Shown here: positions 34,241 through 43,264 of the stretch, piece by piece
How the letters are laid out: each line of letters opens with the position of its first letter
Numbering within the stretch: position 1 is the stretch's first letter
Assembly: GCA_963663945.1 (NCBI GenBank)
Contig: OY760687.1
Coordinates: 1,178,001-1,242,000 of the forward strand
DNA from: Bin87 sp963663945
GTDB lineage: Bacteria > Chloroflexota > Dehalococcoidia > Lucifugimonadales > UBA3495
DNA length: 64,000 bases
Reading direction: 5' to 3'
Notes under the pieces: model-generated
What the model was told of the DNA's origin: nothing
Seen by the model: only the letters and a program-made list of their open reading frames with translations
Databases searched by the model: none
Translations under genes and position numbers: made by a program

Positions 34241-34285
34241 AAGGAATGGGTTATCAAGCTCCGTTTCCACCAGGTGAGGCCGACC
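34224..34285 (+). repeat. Inverted repeat GGTCGGCCTC
   Basis: GGTCGGCCTC (34224-34233) and GAGGCCGACC (34276-34285) form a 10-bp perfect stem with a 42-base loop. It may be a remnant end of a mobile element. Confidence 0.5.
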
Positions 34286-34708
34286 AGGCGATGGTATCAC
34301 TGCATCGCCACCTTTCTGAACTACTCGCTACCTCAGGGGCGCGCGACCCGTCGGACCAATCTGGCCCTGCTCATGGCCGCCGATGCATTGGGGGGATGAT
34401 GAGCTCGACTTCGAGGACACGGATGGGGAACTCAATAATTCGGACGTTTCAGCGGACCTCCTGCTGGAGAAGCAGAGCATTCTCGTTCTGGCGGCAGCGG
34501 ATTGGCACGTCAATGTTGGTTGCCCTGAGGATGTGTGGGCGCTGCCACTTTTGATTGCCGGCGCTTCTTGGTCCCATGGGATATCGGATGGGGGTTCCGG
34601 GGGTCTTGGCTGGGGAGTAGGCTCGCCATTCGAGGCGCAGTGAGCATAATCCAAACTCTCGGGTTGGTCCACGATTGACGCGGGGCCGCCAGTGCCGGCG
34701 TGACACGG
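34286..34708. other. Non-coding or decayed interval
   Basis: No convincing gene. One frame near 34290-34398 reads YHCIATFLNYSLPQGRATRR and so on before a stop, which could be a transposase scrap, but I cannot assign it. The other short frames (34383-34643, 34328-34672) look random. Confidence 0.5.
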
Positions 34709-35641
34709 TCAGGGACCTGGTAACGCGATGACGGTCTCCGTGTCGTCGGAGTCCAGGGCGTTCATGTAGGCGAGGATGAGCTCTTTGGTCACGTAGACGC
34801 CGTTGTGGGCCTGCTCGTCGTTACGGCGGGTGATGGGGAAGGAGTCCATGACGTAGGCGGCGTCATCCTGGTCGAGGCCGTAGAGGATGAAGTAGAGGGC
34901 GTCCAGGCGGGCGCGCAGGTGCCGACGTTCCTCCACGTCCCAGCCGAATGGCTCGCCAGCATAGCCCTGGGCCTGGGCGAAGGGCTGCAGGTCGTAGGCG
35001 GTATAGCAGAGGCGCAGCACGTGGTCGCGCACCAAGTCGGCGGCGGCGGTGTTGCCGAAACGGCGGTCGTAGGCGGCGCGGGTGATTACGGGCAGTTGCT
35101 CTAGGATGTACAAGTTCATGTGGTTCCCCTGAACTTTACGGCGAGCTACAAAGTCAAATGAGAAGGAACTAAAATTCGCGGCCCACAGCGGTATTAGGCC
35201 GGTAAATTGGGACACCGACTGCTCAGAGTCGCAAACTAGGATAGGGAGGTTGTTACCGTATCCCGCCCACGGGACGACCGTGGAAATCATCGTTCGTTCG
35301 TTGGTAGTGCTAGTGATATCTCGGAAACCGATTGCGTAGGCCGGGCAATGTGCGTAGCTTGCCCCGACGAACGTTTCGAGAACCCAATATTCGTGCCTCG
35401 GATGGAACCGAGGGTCACCATGTTCAACATCACTTACCGGTACATTGACGTACGGCCTGTTCAAATTATTAGGATTCACCGCAATGGAATTGTGACGGTG
35501 GTCAAAGTGGTGGATCATCCTCGCTTGAAATAGCGGCAACCACTCTTCGTCGCCTTTTCGCCAACGGCTTAGCGCAACCGGATACGCTCCCTGTTCCAAG
35601 AGTTGCTCACGAGTCCAAAAATTTGCGCTGTCGTTCGTCAT
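34709..35641 (-). CDS. C-terminal specificity part of a split Type IIG restriction-modification enzyme
   Basis: 310 residues beginning MTNDSANFWTREQLLEQGA. MTNDSxxF is the conserved start of the target-recognition region in Eco57I-like enzymes. The fragment continues with EEWLPLFQARMIHHFDHR and ends in the helical tail with LDALYFILYGLDQDDAAYVMDSFPI. It would normally be fused to the 1,061-residue upstream part. The two now overlap by four bases (ATGA) in different frames at a perfect inverted repeat. The start codon is supplied inside that repeat, so the fragment may or may not be translated. Without it, the enzyme would lack sequence recognition. Confidence 0.83.
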   Translation of the reverse strand: MTNDSANFWTREQLLEQGAYPVALSRWRKGDEEWLPLFQARMIHHFDHRHNSIAVNPNNLNRPYVNVPVSDVEHGDPRFHPRHEYWVLETFVGASYAHCPAYAIGFRDITSTTNERTMISTVVPWAGYGNNLPILVCDSEQSVSQFTGLIPLWAANFSSFSFDFVARRKVQGNHMNLYILEQLPVITRAAYDRRFGNTAAADLVRDHVLRLCYTAYDLQPFAQAQGYAGEPFGWDVEERRHLRARLDALYFILYGLDQDDAAYVMDSFPITRRNDEQAHNGVYVTKELILAYMNALDSDDTETVIALPGP

Positions 35642-35671
35642 GTCGCCAAAGCGACATGACGAACGACAGCG
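35626..35671. repeat. Perfect 21-bp inverted repeat at the restriction-gene break
   Basis: Arms 35626-35646 (starting CGCTGTCGTT) and 35651-35671 (ending AACGACAGCG) are exact complements with the 4-base loop CAAA. One arm encodes the conserved MTNDSA of the family, so the other arm is an inverted copy placed exactly at the frame break. Confidence 0.9.
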
Positions 35672-38600
35672 GTTAGGTTTTCGAAGCTTCGGTTTTCAGC
35701 ATAGAAGACCGGGTGGTTGCGATAGATGCCCAGCACTATGTCGGCATCCCGTTTGGTGTGGAAGATAGGCGCGGTGCCGGTGTTAGGGTTGACCAGCGCG
35801 AAATCGCCTGCCTGCATCGTCAACAGCCGCTCTGGTTCCACTGCGTTCGGCGGATCGTGGAGTAGAAAGCCGCACGGGATTGCTTCAGTCATTCGCTCTG
35901 GTCCGCCGATGACCAACGTGCAGAACTTGAAACGACTGTCGACATCCGGGAAGAACTGTCCCGCGTCCGGCCCGCGGCGGTTTTCAAAGTCGTACAGGGC
36001 CAGCAAGCGTTTTTCGCCGGCCACCTTGCCGAAAAAGTCCGCCGCCGAGCGGTCTCCGTAGATCCCCGACGGAGTAAGCAAAGCCGCAATGCCATCGGGG
36101 TCGGCCAGCGCGGCGGCGCGTTCGATGAAGAGGCGGTACAGGTTGGTGTCGCCGCCGCCGAGCATAGGGTAGTCGCCGCAGGCCCGGCCGTACCGGAGCA
36201 TGGTGTCAGCCAGATTCAGCGCGTGGGCGTAGTCGTCATACAGGGGGTCGTCGTCGGTTTCCAAGCGCGCAATCATCGCTTTGCGGACGGCTGCCGGTGT
36301 GGCGGACGCGATGGCGGGCCGGCGGGTGTCGGGGGCGAACCACTCCACTTCTTGCATCTTGACCCGCTCCCAGGGTGGGTTGCCGATGACCGCGTCGAAG
36401 CCGCCGTCACGTGGGCTCCACTGGGTGAACACGCCGGGGAAGTCCAGTTCCCAGTGGAGCATCCGCCGCTCCGCCGCCAGTTCCTGGGTTCTGCGCCACA
36501 AGGCAATGAACCGTGCGAAACCGTCGCTTTCCAGATTTTCGTCCTCGCGCTCCGGGTCGGTCAGCGCGTCGGGGCCCTCCTGCACCAAACGGATCAGCGC
36601 ACTGTAGTCCTGCTGCGCCCACCATTCGATCCCGGAAGCGTTGTCCTCGCCAATCTGCGCGCGCAACTGGCTGGCCTGACTCAGGGCCAACGGTCGATTG
36701 TTGTTTCCCGCGGCCATCCAGCGCAGGCCGGTGAAGAAATTGAGTATCCGGCGGACCGGGGCCACGGTATCCTGCATTGTGCGGAACAATTCCGCGGACT
36801 CTTTCACCTCGGCAATGTCGGCGTCGCCAAGCTGTTCGATGGTGCGGATACCCTCGGCGGCGGCGGTCACACTGGCGAAGACATGGCCGGCGAAAGCGTC
36901 GGTGGAATTCCGTATATCGTCCGCCGTCTGCGCCAGCCAGCCACCCACCAGCGAGTCGCCGCAGCGCAGGTGGTGATCCAAAAAGGTAAGGGGCGCGCCC
37001 ACGGTGAAGCTGTGCAGCCACAGGGACATCTTGGCCAGTTCCACCGCCAGTGGGTTGAGGTCCGCGCCGTGAATGCAGCGTTTCAGCGCCATGCGGCGGA
37101 TGATGGCCCGGTCGGTCAGGGTATCGGCGTTTATTGGCCAGTCGTTTTCGACAGCCTGTTTTTGGATCTCGCTCCGGATGTTGGCGATGCGGGCTTCGAG
37201 GGGCGATACGTAGGGGTCGTCATGAGGCAACCAACCGGCGACCTCGGGGCCGAGGCCGGCGAGGCGGTCAATCTCGCCGGTCAGGTAGTTCAGGGCGTCC
37301 ACCAGGAAGTGACCGCTGCCCATGGCCGGGTCCAGCGCGCGAAGTTGCAGAACCGCCTCGGCCGGGTCGGCGGCCATCAGCTCGCGGCGGCGGGCCTCAG
37401 AATCACGCGTATCGGACGCCAGTGATGCGGCCAGTTGGCGGAACCGGTGCTCGTACTCTGCGACCAACGGCCCCAGGGTCTGCTCCACGATGAGCCGCAC
37501 CAGTTCGGGGGGCGTGTAGTAGCTGCCCGAATCCTTGCGGGCGTAGGGCTGGAGTTGCGCTTCAACTTTTTCGTCGCGAAAGACCGGCCTCCGTTCCAGC
37601 AGCCGTTCGTACAGTGTGCCGAGCTGCTCCACCGAAAGGTCACGGAAGTTGACCAGCACCTTTTCGGCGGAGCCATTGACGGCGGCGGCTCCCAAACTGT
37701 TGATGATGATGGCCACGCTGGAGTCAGGGAGGCTGACGCGGGCCAGCAATTCGGGCTGTTGGGAGTCGAAAAGACCTCCGTTGTAGGCGGGCAACCCGGC
37801 GAGTGGTTCTCCGGCGTCGACCCGGTTGAAGAGTTCCCGCAGCCTCGGCCAGTAGGTGTAGGTATTCAGAAAAGTGGGATTGGACTGCATCCGGTCCAGA
37901 ATGTCCCGACGCAAATCACGCAGGCTGATGGTGGAGTAAAGTGAGTGTTGAACCGGCAGCAGCCGTCGGTCCTCGGCGTACATCAGGAAAAGGAGCCGGT
38001 ACAGCAGCGTAAGCGAAGCTTCCTGGATGTCGTCGGGGTTGGCGTCGGGAGCTGCCTCGTAAAACGCGCTGATCAGCCGGGGATAGACCTCCTGAAAAAC
38101 TGCGTTGGTCAGCGTGTTTACGACGTTTTGAACGTAGTCGCTGGCCCCGACCAATGCCCGATCCAGAAAACAGTAACCGTCATCACCAATGCGGAAAGCA
38201 TCGCGATGAAAAAAAAGGAGGAATTGCCGGCGCTGTTCCTTGCCAGCGTCGCTGACGCACTCGTTGAGATTGAGTTCAAACCAGACATCCTGCGTCTGGT
38301 GGAACTTTCCGTCCGGGCCGGTTCCGGTGGCCCGGTACAGTCGCCAAGTCTCGCCGTTGGTCAGGATGCCCCACTTAACGCGACCGGAAGTAGACAGCCA
38401 GAACTGCCGCAGGTATTCCTGGATCTGGCCGTTGGGGCTCTGGACGCCGGCGCCCTGGTCGAGGTTGGTCTGCCAGGCTTTGGCCTCTGCGGGAGCCAGG
38501 GGATAGGCTGAAACATCGCCGCCGGAGAGGAACGCCGTCTGGTCCTCCTGGCTGCCGAACAGCATGTAGTCGGGGACCGTGCCGCTGACCGGGATTGGCT

Positions 38601-38823
38601 GCTGGGGGAGGTAATGCCAGCCCAGTTGCGTCAGTACGGGCCGTATCAGGACGTCCTCGGTCTGGGCCTCGTTAGGATGCGGGTGGTTGCTAACCAGGGC
38701 GGTGTAGGGCACCCGCAAGTCCTGGCCAAAGTGAGACAGGGCCTGGGGACTGATCTGCTGGTACTCCGCCGTTTCGCGCAGACCCGCTTCCAGAAAAGAT
38801 TGGCTGAACAACGTATTGGACAT
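35638..38823 (-). CDS. Type IIG restriction/N6-adenine methyltransferase, truncated
   Basis: 1,061 residues from MSNTLFSQSFLEAG (the open frame to 38991 is non-conserved). The N-terminus is a nuclease-like domain with PD (84-85) and EAK (113-115), matching the PD-(D/E)xK pattern, then GQIQEYLRQF and VKWGILTNGETWRLYR. An Eco57I-like methyltransferase follows, with SAM motif DPAMGSGHF (498-506), ADLNPLAVELAKMSLW and catalytic NPPW (815-818). The recognition domain is cut off after about 1,050 and continues in the separate frame 34709-35641. Family members are about 1,300-1,400 residues and restrict unmethylated DNA. The last residues (AVVRHVALAT) come from the palindrome. Confidence 0.9.
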   Translation of the reverse strand: MSNTLFSQSFLEAGLRETAEYQQISPQALSHFGQDLRVPYTALVSNHPHPNEAQTEDVLIRPVLTQLGWHYLPQQPIPVSGTVPDYMLFGSQEDQTAFLSGGDVSAYPLAPAEAKAWQTNLDQGAGVQSPNGQIQEYLRQFWLSTSGRVKWGILTNGETWRLYRATGTGPDGKFHQTQDVWFELNLNECVSDAGKEQRRQFLLFFHRDAFRIGDDGYCFLDRALVGASDYVQNVVNTLTNAVFQEVYPRLISAFYEAAPDANPDDIQEASLTLLYRLLFLMYAEDRRLLPVQHSLYSTISLRDLRRDILDRMQSNPTFLNTYTYWPRLRELFNRVDAGEPLAGLPAYNGGLFDSQQPELLARVSLPDSSVAIIINSLGAAAVNGSAEKVLVNFRDLSVEQLGTLYERLLERRPVFRDEKVEAQLQPYARKDSGSYYTPPELVRLIVEQTLGPLVAEYEHRFRQLAASLASDTRDSEARRRELMAADPAEAVLQLRALDPAMGSGHFLVDALNYLTGEIDRLAGLGPEVAGWLPHDDPYVSPLEARIANIRSEIQKQAVENDWPINADTLTDRAIIRRMALKRCIHGADLNPLAVELAKMSLWLHSFTVGAPLTFLDHHLRCGDSLVGGWLAQTADDIRNSTDAFAGHVFASVTAAAEGIRTIEQLGDADIAEVKESAELFRTMQDTVAPVRRILNFFTGLRWMAAGNNNRPLALSQASQLRAQIGEDNASGIEWWAQQDYSALIRLVQEGPDALTDPEREDENLESDGFARFIALWRRTQELAAERRMLHWELDFPGVFTQWSPRDGGFDAVIGNPPWERVKMQEVEWFAPDTRRPAIASATPAAVRKAMIARLETDDDPLYDDYAHALNLADTMLRYGRACGDYPMLGGGDTNLYRLFIERAAALADPDGIAALLTPSGIYGDRSAADFFGKVAGEKRLLALYDFENRRGPDAGQFFPDVDSRFKFCTLVIGGPERMTEAIPCGFLLHDPPNAVEPERLLTMQAGDFALVNPNTGTAPIFHTKRDADIVLGIYRNHPVFYAENRSFENLTAVVRHVALAT

Positions 38824-39165
38824 CGTGAAGATTCCCGCCGGATATGGTGCCACACCCGAACACTGGCGGGCAACAACGCGCATTCTACGCAGACTGTGCA
38901 CCGTCTTCCCGTGAGTTCGGATAAACGGGGTCAATGTTGCCGGCGTGGCGAATACCCCCTGGTACATGTTTGGCAGCACGGACTGCCACACAGCCGATCC
39001 CGCTCTTCCGAATCCGGGGACTGGGTGCGCCCGACGGGAGCGCTGGAGGACGAGGAGCGTTGCAAGCGCTTGCGTCAGCCGGATCGGCGCCCCTTTCCAT
39101 AGCCGGAGGGCGTTGTTATCATTGGGCCATGGTTACCGAATCCATCTATGGATAAGGAGGGCATT
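38824..39165. other. Intergenic interval, nothing clear
   Basis: About 340 bases between divergent genes. No credible reading frame or RNA gene is seen. The restriction-gene and VOC-gene promoters are presumably here, but no convincing -35/-10 pair was found. Confidence 0.5.
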
Positions 39166-39675
39166 ATGGGTTACACGCCGAGAAATCTGGGACACGTCAA
39201 CATTTTCGTACGTAATGCGGAAAAAGCGCGCGACTGGTACGAGGACCTGCTGGGACTCCACACCTATGGGTTTTTCCCGGGCCGGGCCGCCTTCATGTCC
39301 GCCGACCTGGGGAACTCCCACGAGATCGCCCTCACCGAAGTGGGTGAGAACGCGATGGGTCCGCAGGGCGGGCAGGTGGGTCTGAATCACATGGCCTGGT
39401 ACATGGAGAGCCTGGACGACCTCAAGGAGCTCTACCACCGGGTCAAGGAAAAGAACATTCCCATCCAGCGCGTGTCCGACCACGGGCATGCCATCGGCAT
39501 CTACATTCGCGATCCCGACGGCAACGGCATTGAGCTGTCCTACGAGATGCCTCGCGAGCAGTGGGGCCACGACGAGAGTGGCTACATGATCGGCGGCACC
39601 GAGAAGGGCCGCATGCCGGGACCGTGGGACGAAGAGCTGGCCGCGCAGGCGGCGATGGCGGGAGCCGCGCACTAG
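39166..39675 (+). CDS. VOC-family protein, extradiol dioxygenase-like
   Basis: A 169-residue vicinal-oxygen-chelate protein starting MGYTPRNLGHVNIFVRN, with AAGGAGGG giving this ATG over one at 39148. The metal ligands of CatE/extradiol-like members are in place: His in LGHVNIFV (about 9), His in LNHMAWYM (about 78) and Glu in DPDGNGIELSYEM (about 127). Such proteins cleave catechols or act as glyoxalases or resistance proteins. In this catabolic setting a ring-cleaving role is attractive but not proven. It is followed by a dispersed palindrome that probably terminates it. Confidence 0.85.
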   Translation: MGYTPRNLGHVNIFVRNAEKARDWYEDLLGLHTYGFFPGRAAFMSADLGNSHEIALTEVGENAMGPQGGQVGLNHMAWYMESLDDLKELYHRVKEKNIPIQRVSDHGHAIGIYIRDPDGNGIELSYEMPREQWGHDESGYMIGGTEKGRMPGPWDEELAAQAAMAGAAH

Positions 39676-39729
39676 CGCGATCCCTGGAACCGGCGTTCAG
39701 CGCCGGTGGTTTTACCGGCGGTCAATAGA

Positions 39730-39757
39730 GTAGGGGCGAATGATCATTCGCCCCTAC
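39730..39757. repeat. Dispersed palindrome GGGGCGAATG-ATCATTCGCCCC (copy)
   Basis: A perfect 28-base palindrome centred on GATC lies between convergent VOC and LLM genes. An identical core is at 46920-46947, and related forms are at 6114-6141 and 12896-12954. It probably acts as a bidirectional terminator. Confidence 0.8.
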
Positions 39758-39784
39758 AGTGTTTAATCGCAAAAGGTTCGATGC

Positions 39785-40813
39785 CTACTTGAAGTGAGGC
39801 ATGACCTCCTCGCTGATCAGCCGCAGCGAGTTCTTGACCCGGTCGTAGGGGATCCGACCACCATAGTTGACCTCCATCACCACGCCGGTGGCGCCGAAGT
39901 CTTCCTGGAAGCCCCTGAACCGCTCGACGATGTCGGCCGGCGTGCCGAACACCACCCGCTGTTGGAGCACATCCGAGTACGGTGTGTTGGCGGTGCGGCG
40001 GATGCGCTCGGCCGTCTCCTCGCTGGCGGCGGTTTTCACCAGTTCGCTGGCCGCGTACTGGATCGCTGACATTGCGCTGGCTTCCGGCTCGGAATGCGAC
40101 TGCTCGGTGGTTTCGGCAGCGTACACGGGGATGCGCACCGCGATGTCGGCCGGCCCGGTGTGGCCGGCGGCGGCCCGGGCTTCCTCGTAAGACGCGATCC
40201 GCGCCTTCAACTGCTCCCGTCCGGCGTTTGCGCTAACGAAGATGGGGTGGCCCATTTTCCCGATCAGCGGGAAAGTGTCCTCTCCGGCCACGGCCACCCG
40301 CACCGGCGGGTAGGGCTGCTGGAACGGCTTGGGCACTACCGCCACGTCCTGGTAGGAATGGAACTGGCCCTCGTAGGAGAACTCGTCGCTTTTCCACGCC
40401 TGCATGATGATGTCCAGGGCCTCCAGGAAGCGCGGGCGGCTCTCCGAATAGGGGATGTTGTAGCCCTGGTAGTACTTGGTCAGTCCGCTGCGCCCGATGC
40501 CGAATTCGAACCGGCCCTTGCTGATGTGGTCGACGGTGGCGGCCTCCTCGGCAACCCGCAGGGGGTTGGTCAGCGGAAGAACCTGCACGGCCAGTCCGGT
40601 GCGGATCCGCTCGGTGCGCGCGGCGATGGCGCTGGCGATCACCATGGGCGAGGCCAGGACCGCGCGCTCGGGACTGAAGTGATGCTCGGCGAGCCACACC
40701 GTATCGAAACCCATCGCCTCGGCGTCGGCGATCTGCGCGAACGACTCGTCGAAAGCCTCGGCCTGGCTCCGGTTTTCCCCGATGTGGAAATCGGTGAACA
40801 TGCCAAAATTCAT
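39785..40813 (-). CDS. LLM-class flavin-dependent oxidoreductase
   Basis: A 342-residue luciferase-like protein (MNFGMFTDFHIGENRSQAEAFDES) with GGAGG upstream. Family blocks: GFDTVWLAEHHFSP, TERIRTGLAVQVLPLTNPLRVAEE, SKGRFEFGIGRSG and YPPVRVAVAGEDT. It belongs to the FMN-type branch with the EHHF motif. The substrate is unknown. It converges with the VOC gene. It is the third LLM gene in the window. Confidence 0.88.
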   Translation of the reverse strand: MNFGMFTDFHIGENRSQAEAFDESFAQIADAEAMGFDTVWLAEHHFSPERAVLASPMVIASAIAARTERIRTGLAVQVLPLTNPLRVAEEAATVDHISKGRFEFGIGRSGLTKYYQGYNIPYSESRPRFLEALDIIMQAWKSDEFSYEGQFHSYQDVAVVPKPFQQPYPPVRVAVAGEDTFPLIGKMGHPIFVSANAGREQLKARIASYEEARAAAGHTGPADIAVRIPVYAAETTEQSHSEPEASAMSAIQYAASELVKTAASEETAERIRRTANTPYSDVLQQRVVFGTPADIVERFRGFQEDFGATGVVMEVNYGGRIPYDRVKNSLRLISEEVMPHFK

Positions 40814-40930
40814 GGGTTCCTCCGTGGTGCGGCGTGGTGGTTCCAGGGCGGATTATAGGGCTTGCGCTGGTGAACGTCATCTGAGATGCAGAGCGACAGC
40901 CGCAGAGGTTCTCGCCGTTGGGCCAGGCCG

Positions 40931-41087
40931 TCATGCGTACGCATTCTCGTAAATCGTCAGAATCAGGATTTTCAAGATTTGGCGATTACCAGGATTGGGA
41001 CCTCTCTTGGATGGAGCTCATGCAACGCTGCCAAATCATAGAATCCCGCTTCTCGCTTTCCCCCGGCCGCAGACCGGGTACGCGTGA
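40931..41087. repeat. MITE-like element, second copy
   Basis: 157 bases. TCATGCGTACGC (40931-40942) and GGGTACGCGTGA (41076-41087) are inverted with two mismatches. The core begins AAATCGTCAGAATCAGGATT as in the element at 31826-31990. It is non-coding, in the intergenic region between the divergent LLM and GMC genes. The flanking 40814-40930 and 41088-41228 hold nothing else recognisable. Confidence 0.68.
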
Positions 41088-41228
41088 GAGGCCAGGTCAG
41101 GTTGGCAAGAAAAACCACTCCCGGCGCCGGCTATTTTCAATTCGCCGCGCGTTCCATTATGCTGGCGCGCGAGCACATCGATTGACAAGAACAGCCAGCG
41201 ACAAGAACAGCCAGGCGCAGGTGAGACC

Positions 41229-42773
41229 ATGAAATATGACGTCATAGTGATTGGGGCGGGATCCGGAGGTTGCGTGGTGGCCTCCCGACTTGCCGAGGAT
41301 CCCGACCGCTCCATCCTGTTGCTGGAGGCCGGGCCCGACTATCCCGAGTACGAGCATTATCCCGACGACCTCAAGTACGGCTACAAGCCCGACGCCTCGG
41401 CCCAGGGCGCGCCGCACAACTGGACCTGGTGGGCGCAGGGTTCGGCGGACCAAACCGAGATGCTGCCAGCGCCGCGGGGCAAGGTCGTCGGCGGAACCAG
41501 CGCCATCAACGGGCAGGTGCTGCTGCGGGGGGTTCCCGAGGACTACGACGGCTGGGCCGCCGAGGGCAACGACGAGTGGTCCTTCATCAACGTGCTGCCG
41601 TATTTCCGGAAGATGGAAACGGACCTGGATATCAGCGACGACTTCCATGGCTCCGAGGGACCCATTCCGGTGCGGCGGTTCCCGCGCCAGGAATGGCTGC
41701 CATTCCAGCAGGCCTTCGTCCAGTCCTGCATCGAGGCTGGCTACCCTGAAGACGCGGATATGAACAGTCCAGATTCGGGCGGCATCGGCCCGGTGCCGAT
41801 GAACAACCCCGAGGGGGTGCGCATGAGCACTGCGCTCACCTTCCTGCGCGAAGTGCGCCACCGCCTGAACCTGACCGTGCGCGCCAACGTGATCGTGCGG
41901 CGCATCATGTTTGAAGGCAACCGCGCGGCGGGCGTGGAAGTAGAAAGCGGCGGTGAGGTTTGGCAGGTGGAAGCCGACCAGATCGTGCTGTCGGCCGGCG
42001 CCATGGCCTCACCGCAGTTGCTGATGCTTTCCGGCGTGGGTCCGGCGGATCATTTGCGCGAAATGGGAATCCCCGTGGTTCACGAACTGCCGGGCGTGGG
42101 CCAGAACCTGCGCGACCATCCGATCGTGGCCGTCATCTGCCAGGTGCGGGACGACCACGAGCAGGACCCGCTGGCGCCGCGCACCCAGACCGCGCTGCGC
42201 TATACGGCCACCGGCTCGCCGGACCGCAACGACATGCAGATCATGGCGTCGTCGTTCTCCACGCCCATTGGCGGCGCGGATCCTTTCGAGACCGGCGGCG
42301 TGCGCATTCAGTGCATCCTGGAGCTGGCCGACGGAGCGGGGGAGGTGCGGCTCTCCGCCAACGATCCCTCCGTCCAGCCCTCGCTGAATTATCGCTACCT
42401 GGAACTTGAGCGCGACCGCGAACGGCTCCGCGAGGCCGTCCGCCTCAGCGTGAACCTGCTGGAAAACGACGCTTTTGGCCCCATCGTCGATCACGTCATT
42501 CAGCCATCGGCGGAAGACCTCGCGTCTGACGCGGCCCTGGATCACTGGATGCGGCAGACGGTGTTCAACACCACCCATGCTTCCGGCACGTGCAAGATCG
42601 GGCCGTCCAGCGACCCGATGGCAGTGGTCGACCAGCGCCTGAACATCCACGGGCTGGAGGGCATCAAGGTCGCCGACGCCTCCGTAATGCCCAATGTCAT
42701 CCGCGCAAACACCAACTGCACCACGATCATGATCGGCGAACGCTGCGCCGACTGGGTCAAAGCGGGGCAGTAA
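41229..42773 (+). CDS. GMC-family FAD oxidoreductase
   Basis: A 514-residue glucose-methanol-choline oxidoreductase. The FAD dinucleotide motif is GAGSGGCVVASRLAE (9-23); GGTSAINGQVLLRG follows, with the active-site His450 in HASGTCKIGP. The C-terminal ANTNCTTIMIGE has Asn494 where many members have His or Asn. It oxidises alcohols or aldehydes; closest in style to choline-dehydrogenase-like enzymes, substrate unknown. A GGTGAGACC ribosome site precedes the ATG. A paralogue with shared layout is at 47696. No export signal is seen. Confidence 0.92.
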   Translation: MKYDVIVIGAGSGGCVVASRLAEDPDRSILLLEAGPDYPEYEHYPDDLKYGYKPDASAQGAPHNWTWWAQGSADQTEMLPAPRGKVVGGTSAINGQVLLRGVPEDYDGWAAEGNDEWSFINVLPYFRKMETDLDISDDFHGSEGPIPVRRFPRQEWLPFQQAFVQSCIEAGYPEDADMNSPDSGGIGPVPMNNPEGVRMSTALTFLREVRHRLNLTVRANVIVRRIMFEGNRAAGVEVESGGEVWQVEADQIVLSAGAMASPQLLMLSGVGPADHLREMGIPVVHELPGVGQNLRDHPIVAVICQVRDDHEQDPLAPRTQTALRYTATGSPDRNDMQIMASSFSTPIGGADPFETGGVRIQCILELADGAGEVRLSANDPSVQPSLNYRYLELERDRERLREAVRLSVNLLENDAFGPIVDHVIQPSAEDLASDAALDHWMRQTVFNTTHASGTCKIGPSSDPMAVVDQRLNIHGLEGIKVADASVMPNVIRANTNCTTIMIGERCADWVKAGQ

Positions 42774-42798
42774 CTGCGGGTCGCAGCGCATTTGCGGA

Positions 42799-42829
42799 AC
42801 GCCCGCCCGTGGGCTGACGCGGCGGGCGT
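42799..42829 (+). terminator. Possible terminator after GMC gene
   Basis: ACGCCCGCC (42799-42807) and GGCGGGCGT (42821-42829) pair with a 13-base loop, followed by CTCGTTTG. Stem strong, U-tract weak. Confidence 0.55.
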
Positions 42830-42863
42830 CTCGTTTGAAATCAGTCAAGGAGACGGCGAGTAC

Positions 42864-43088
42864 ATGAAGTGGGAATACTGGGTCGACAAGATGCCCATCA
42901 GATCCGGAGGGTTCTATGGGACGGGACCGATGAACGTCGACGCGGTCGACGATGCGTTCCTGAACGAACGCGGCGAGGCGGGATGGGAGCTGGTGTCCGC
43001 GATGCCCCTCTTCATACCGCAAAATCCCACCGACTGCTTCGTTTATTACTACTGGAAACGACCGCTAACCGATGGAAACGACCGCTAA
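42864..43088 (+). CDS. DUF4177-like small protein
   Basis: A 74-residue protein starting MKWEYWVDKMPIRSG after AAGGAG (42848-42853). The pattern WEYxV ... LNERGEAGWELVSAMPL ... YYYWKRP matches the DUF4177 fold found in many small bacterial proteins of unknown role. The last residues (LTDGNDR) arise from a 19-20-base tandem duplication across the original stop area. It lies between a GMC gene and the triad 3 promoter. Confidence 0.72.
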   Translation: MKWEYWVDKMPIRSGGFYGTGPMNVDAVDDAFLNERGEAGWELVSAMPLFIPQNPTDCFVYYYWKRPLTDGNDR

Positions 43089-43091
43089 CCG
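43053..43091 (+). repeat. Tandem duplication at a gene end
   Basis: TGGAAACGACCGCTAACCG occurs at 43053-43071 and again at 43073-43091. It lies over the 3' end of the DUF4177-like gene and moves the reading frame to a TAA inside the second copy. Confidence 0.85.
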
Positions 43092-43164
43092 GCGGTTGAT
43101 GGCGCGCCGTTTGCGACAGGGGTTACGGCATTCGGCGGCGAGGGTTGGTGCCGCTGCGTTTTCC

Positions 43165-43193
43165 TTGACATCGAATCCTGCGATACGTAGTAT
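43165..43193 (+). promoter_or_regulatory. Promoter of DUF1800-DUF1501-NHL triad 3
   Basis: TTGACA (43165-43170), a 17-base spacer and TAGTAT (43188-43193) lie 71 bases before the third DUF1800 start. It is the best sigma70 match among the three triads. Confidence 0.68.
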
Positions 43194-43264
43194 TGCTATA
43201 TAGCTATCGGGACTCTTCAGTCCCTTCGTGAGCGATCTCATCTTCCTCTGTGGGAGGGATAAAC

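Noticed and set aside
31826..34285. Possible CRISPR array or integron
   Set aside because: Repeats are few, unequal in spacing and carry element-like inverted ends; no cas or integrase genes are present.
34286..34400. Transposase fragment reading YHCIATFLNYSLPQ
   Set aside because: Too short and unmatched to any family I can name; listed only as a possibility.
31168..34708. Genomic island inserted at tRNA-Asn
   Set aside because: The repeat patch lies upstream of the tRNA 5' end, no duplicate tRNA 3' end was found, and there is no integrase.
36223..37425. 400-aa plus-strand frame opposite the methyltransferase
   Set aside because: The minus strand carries DPAMGSG and NPPW motifs; the plus frame has none.
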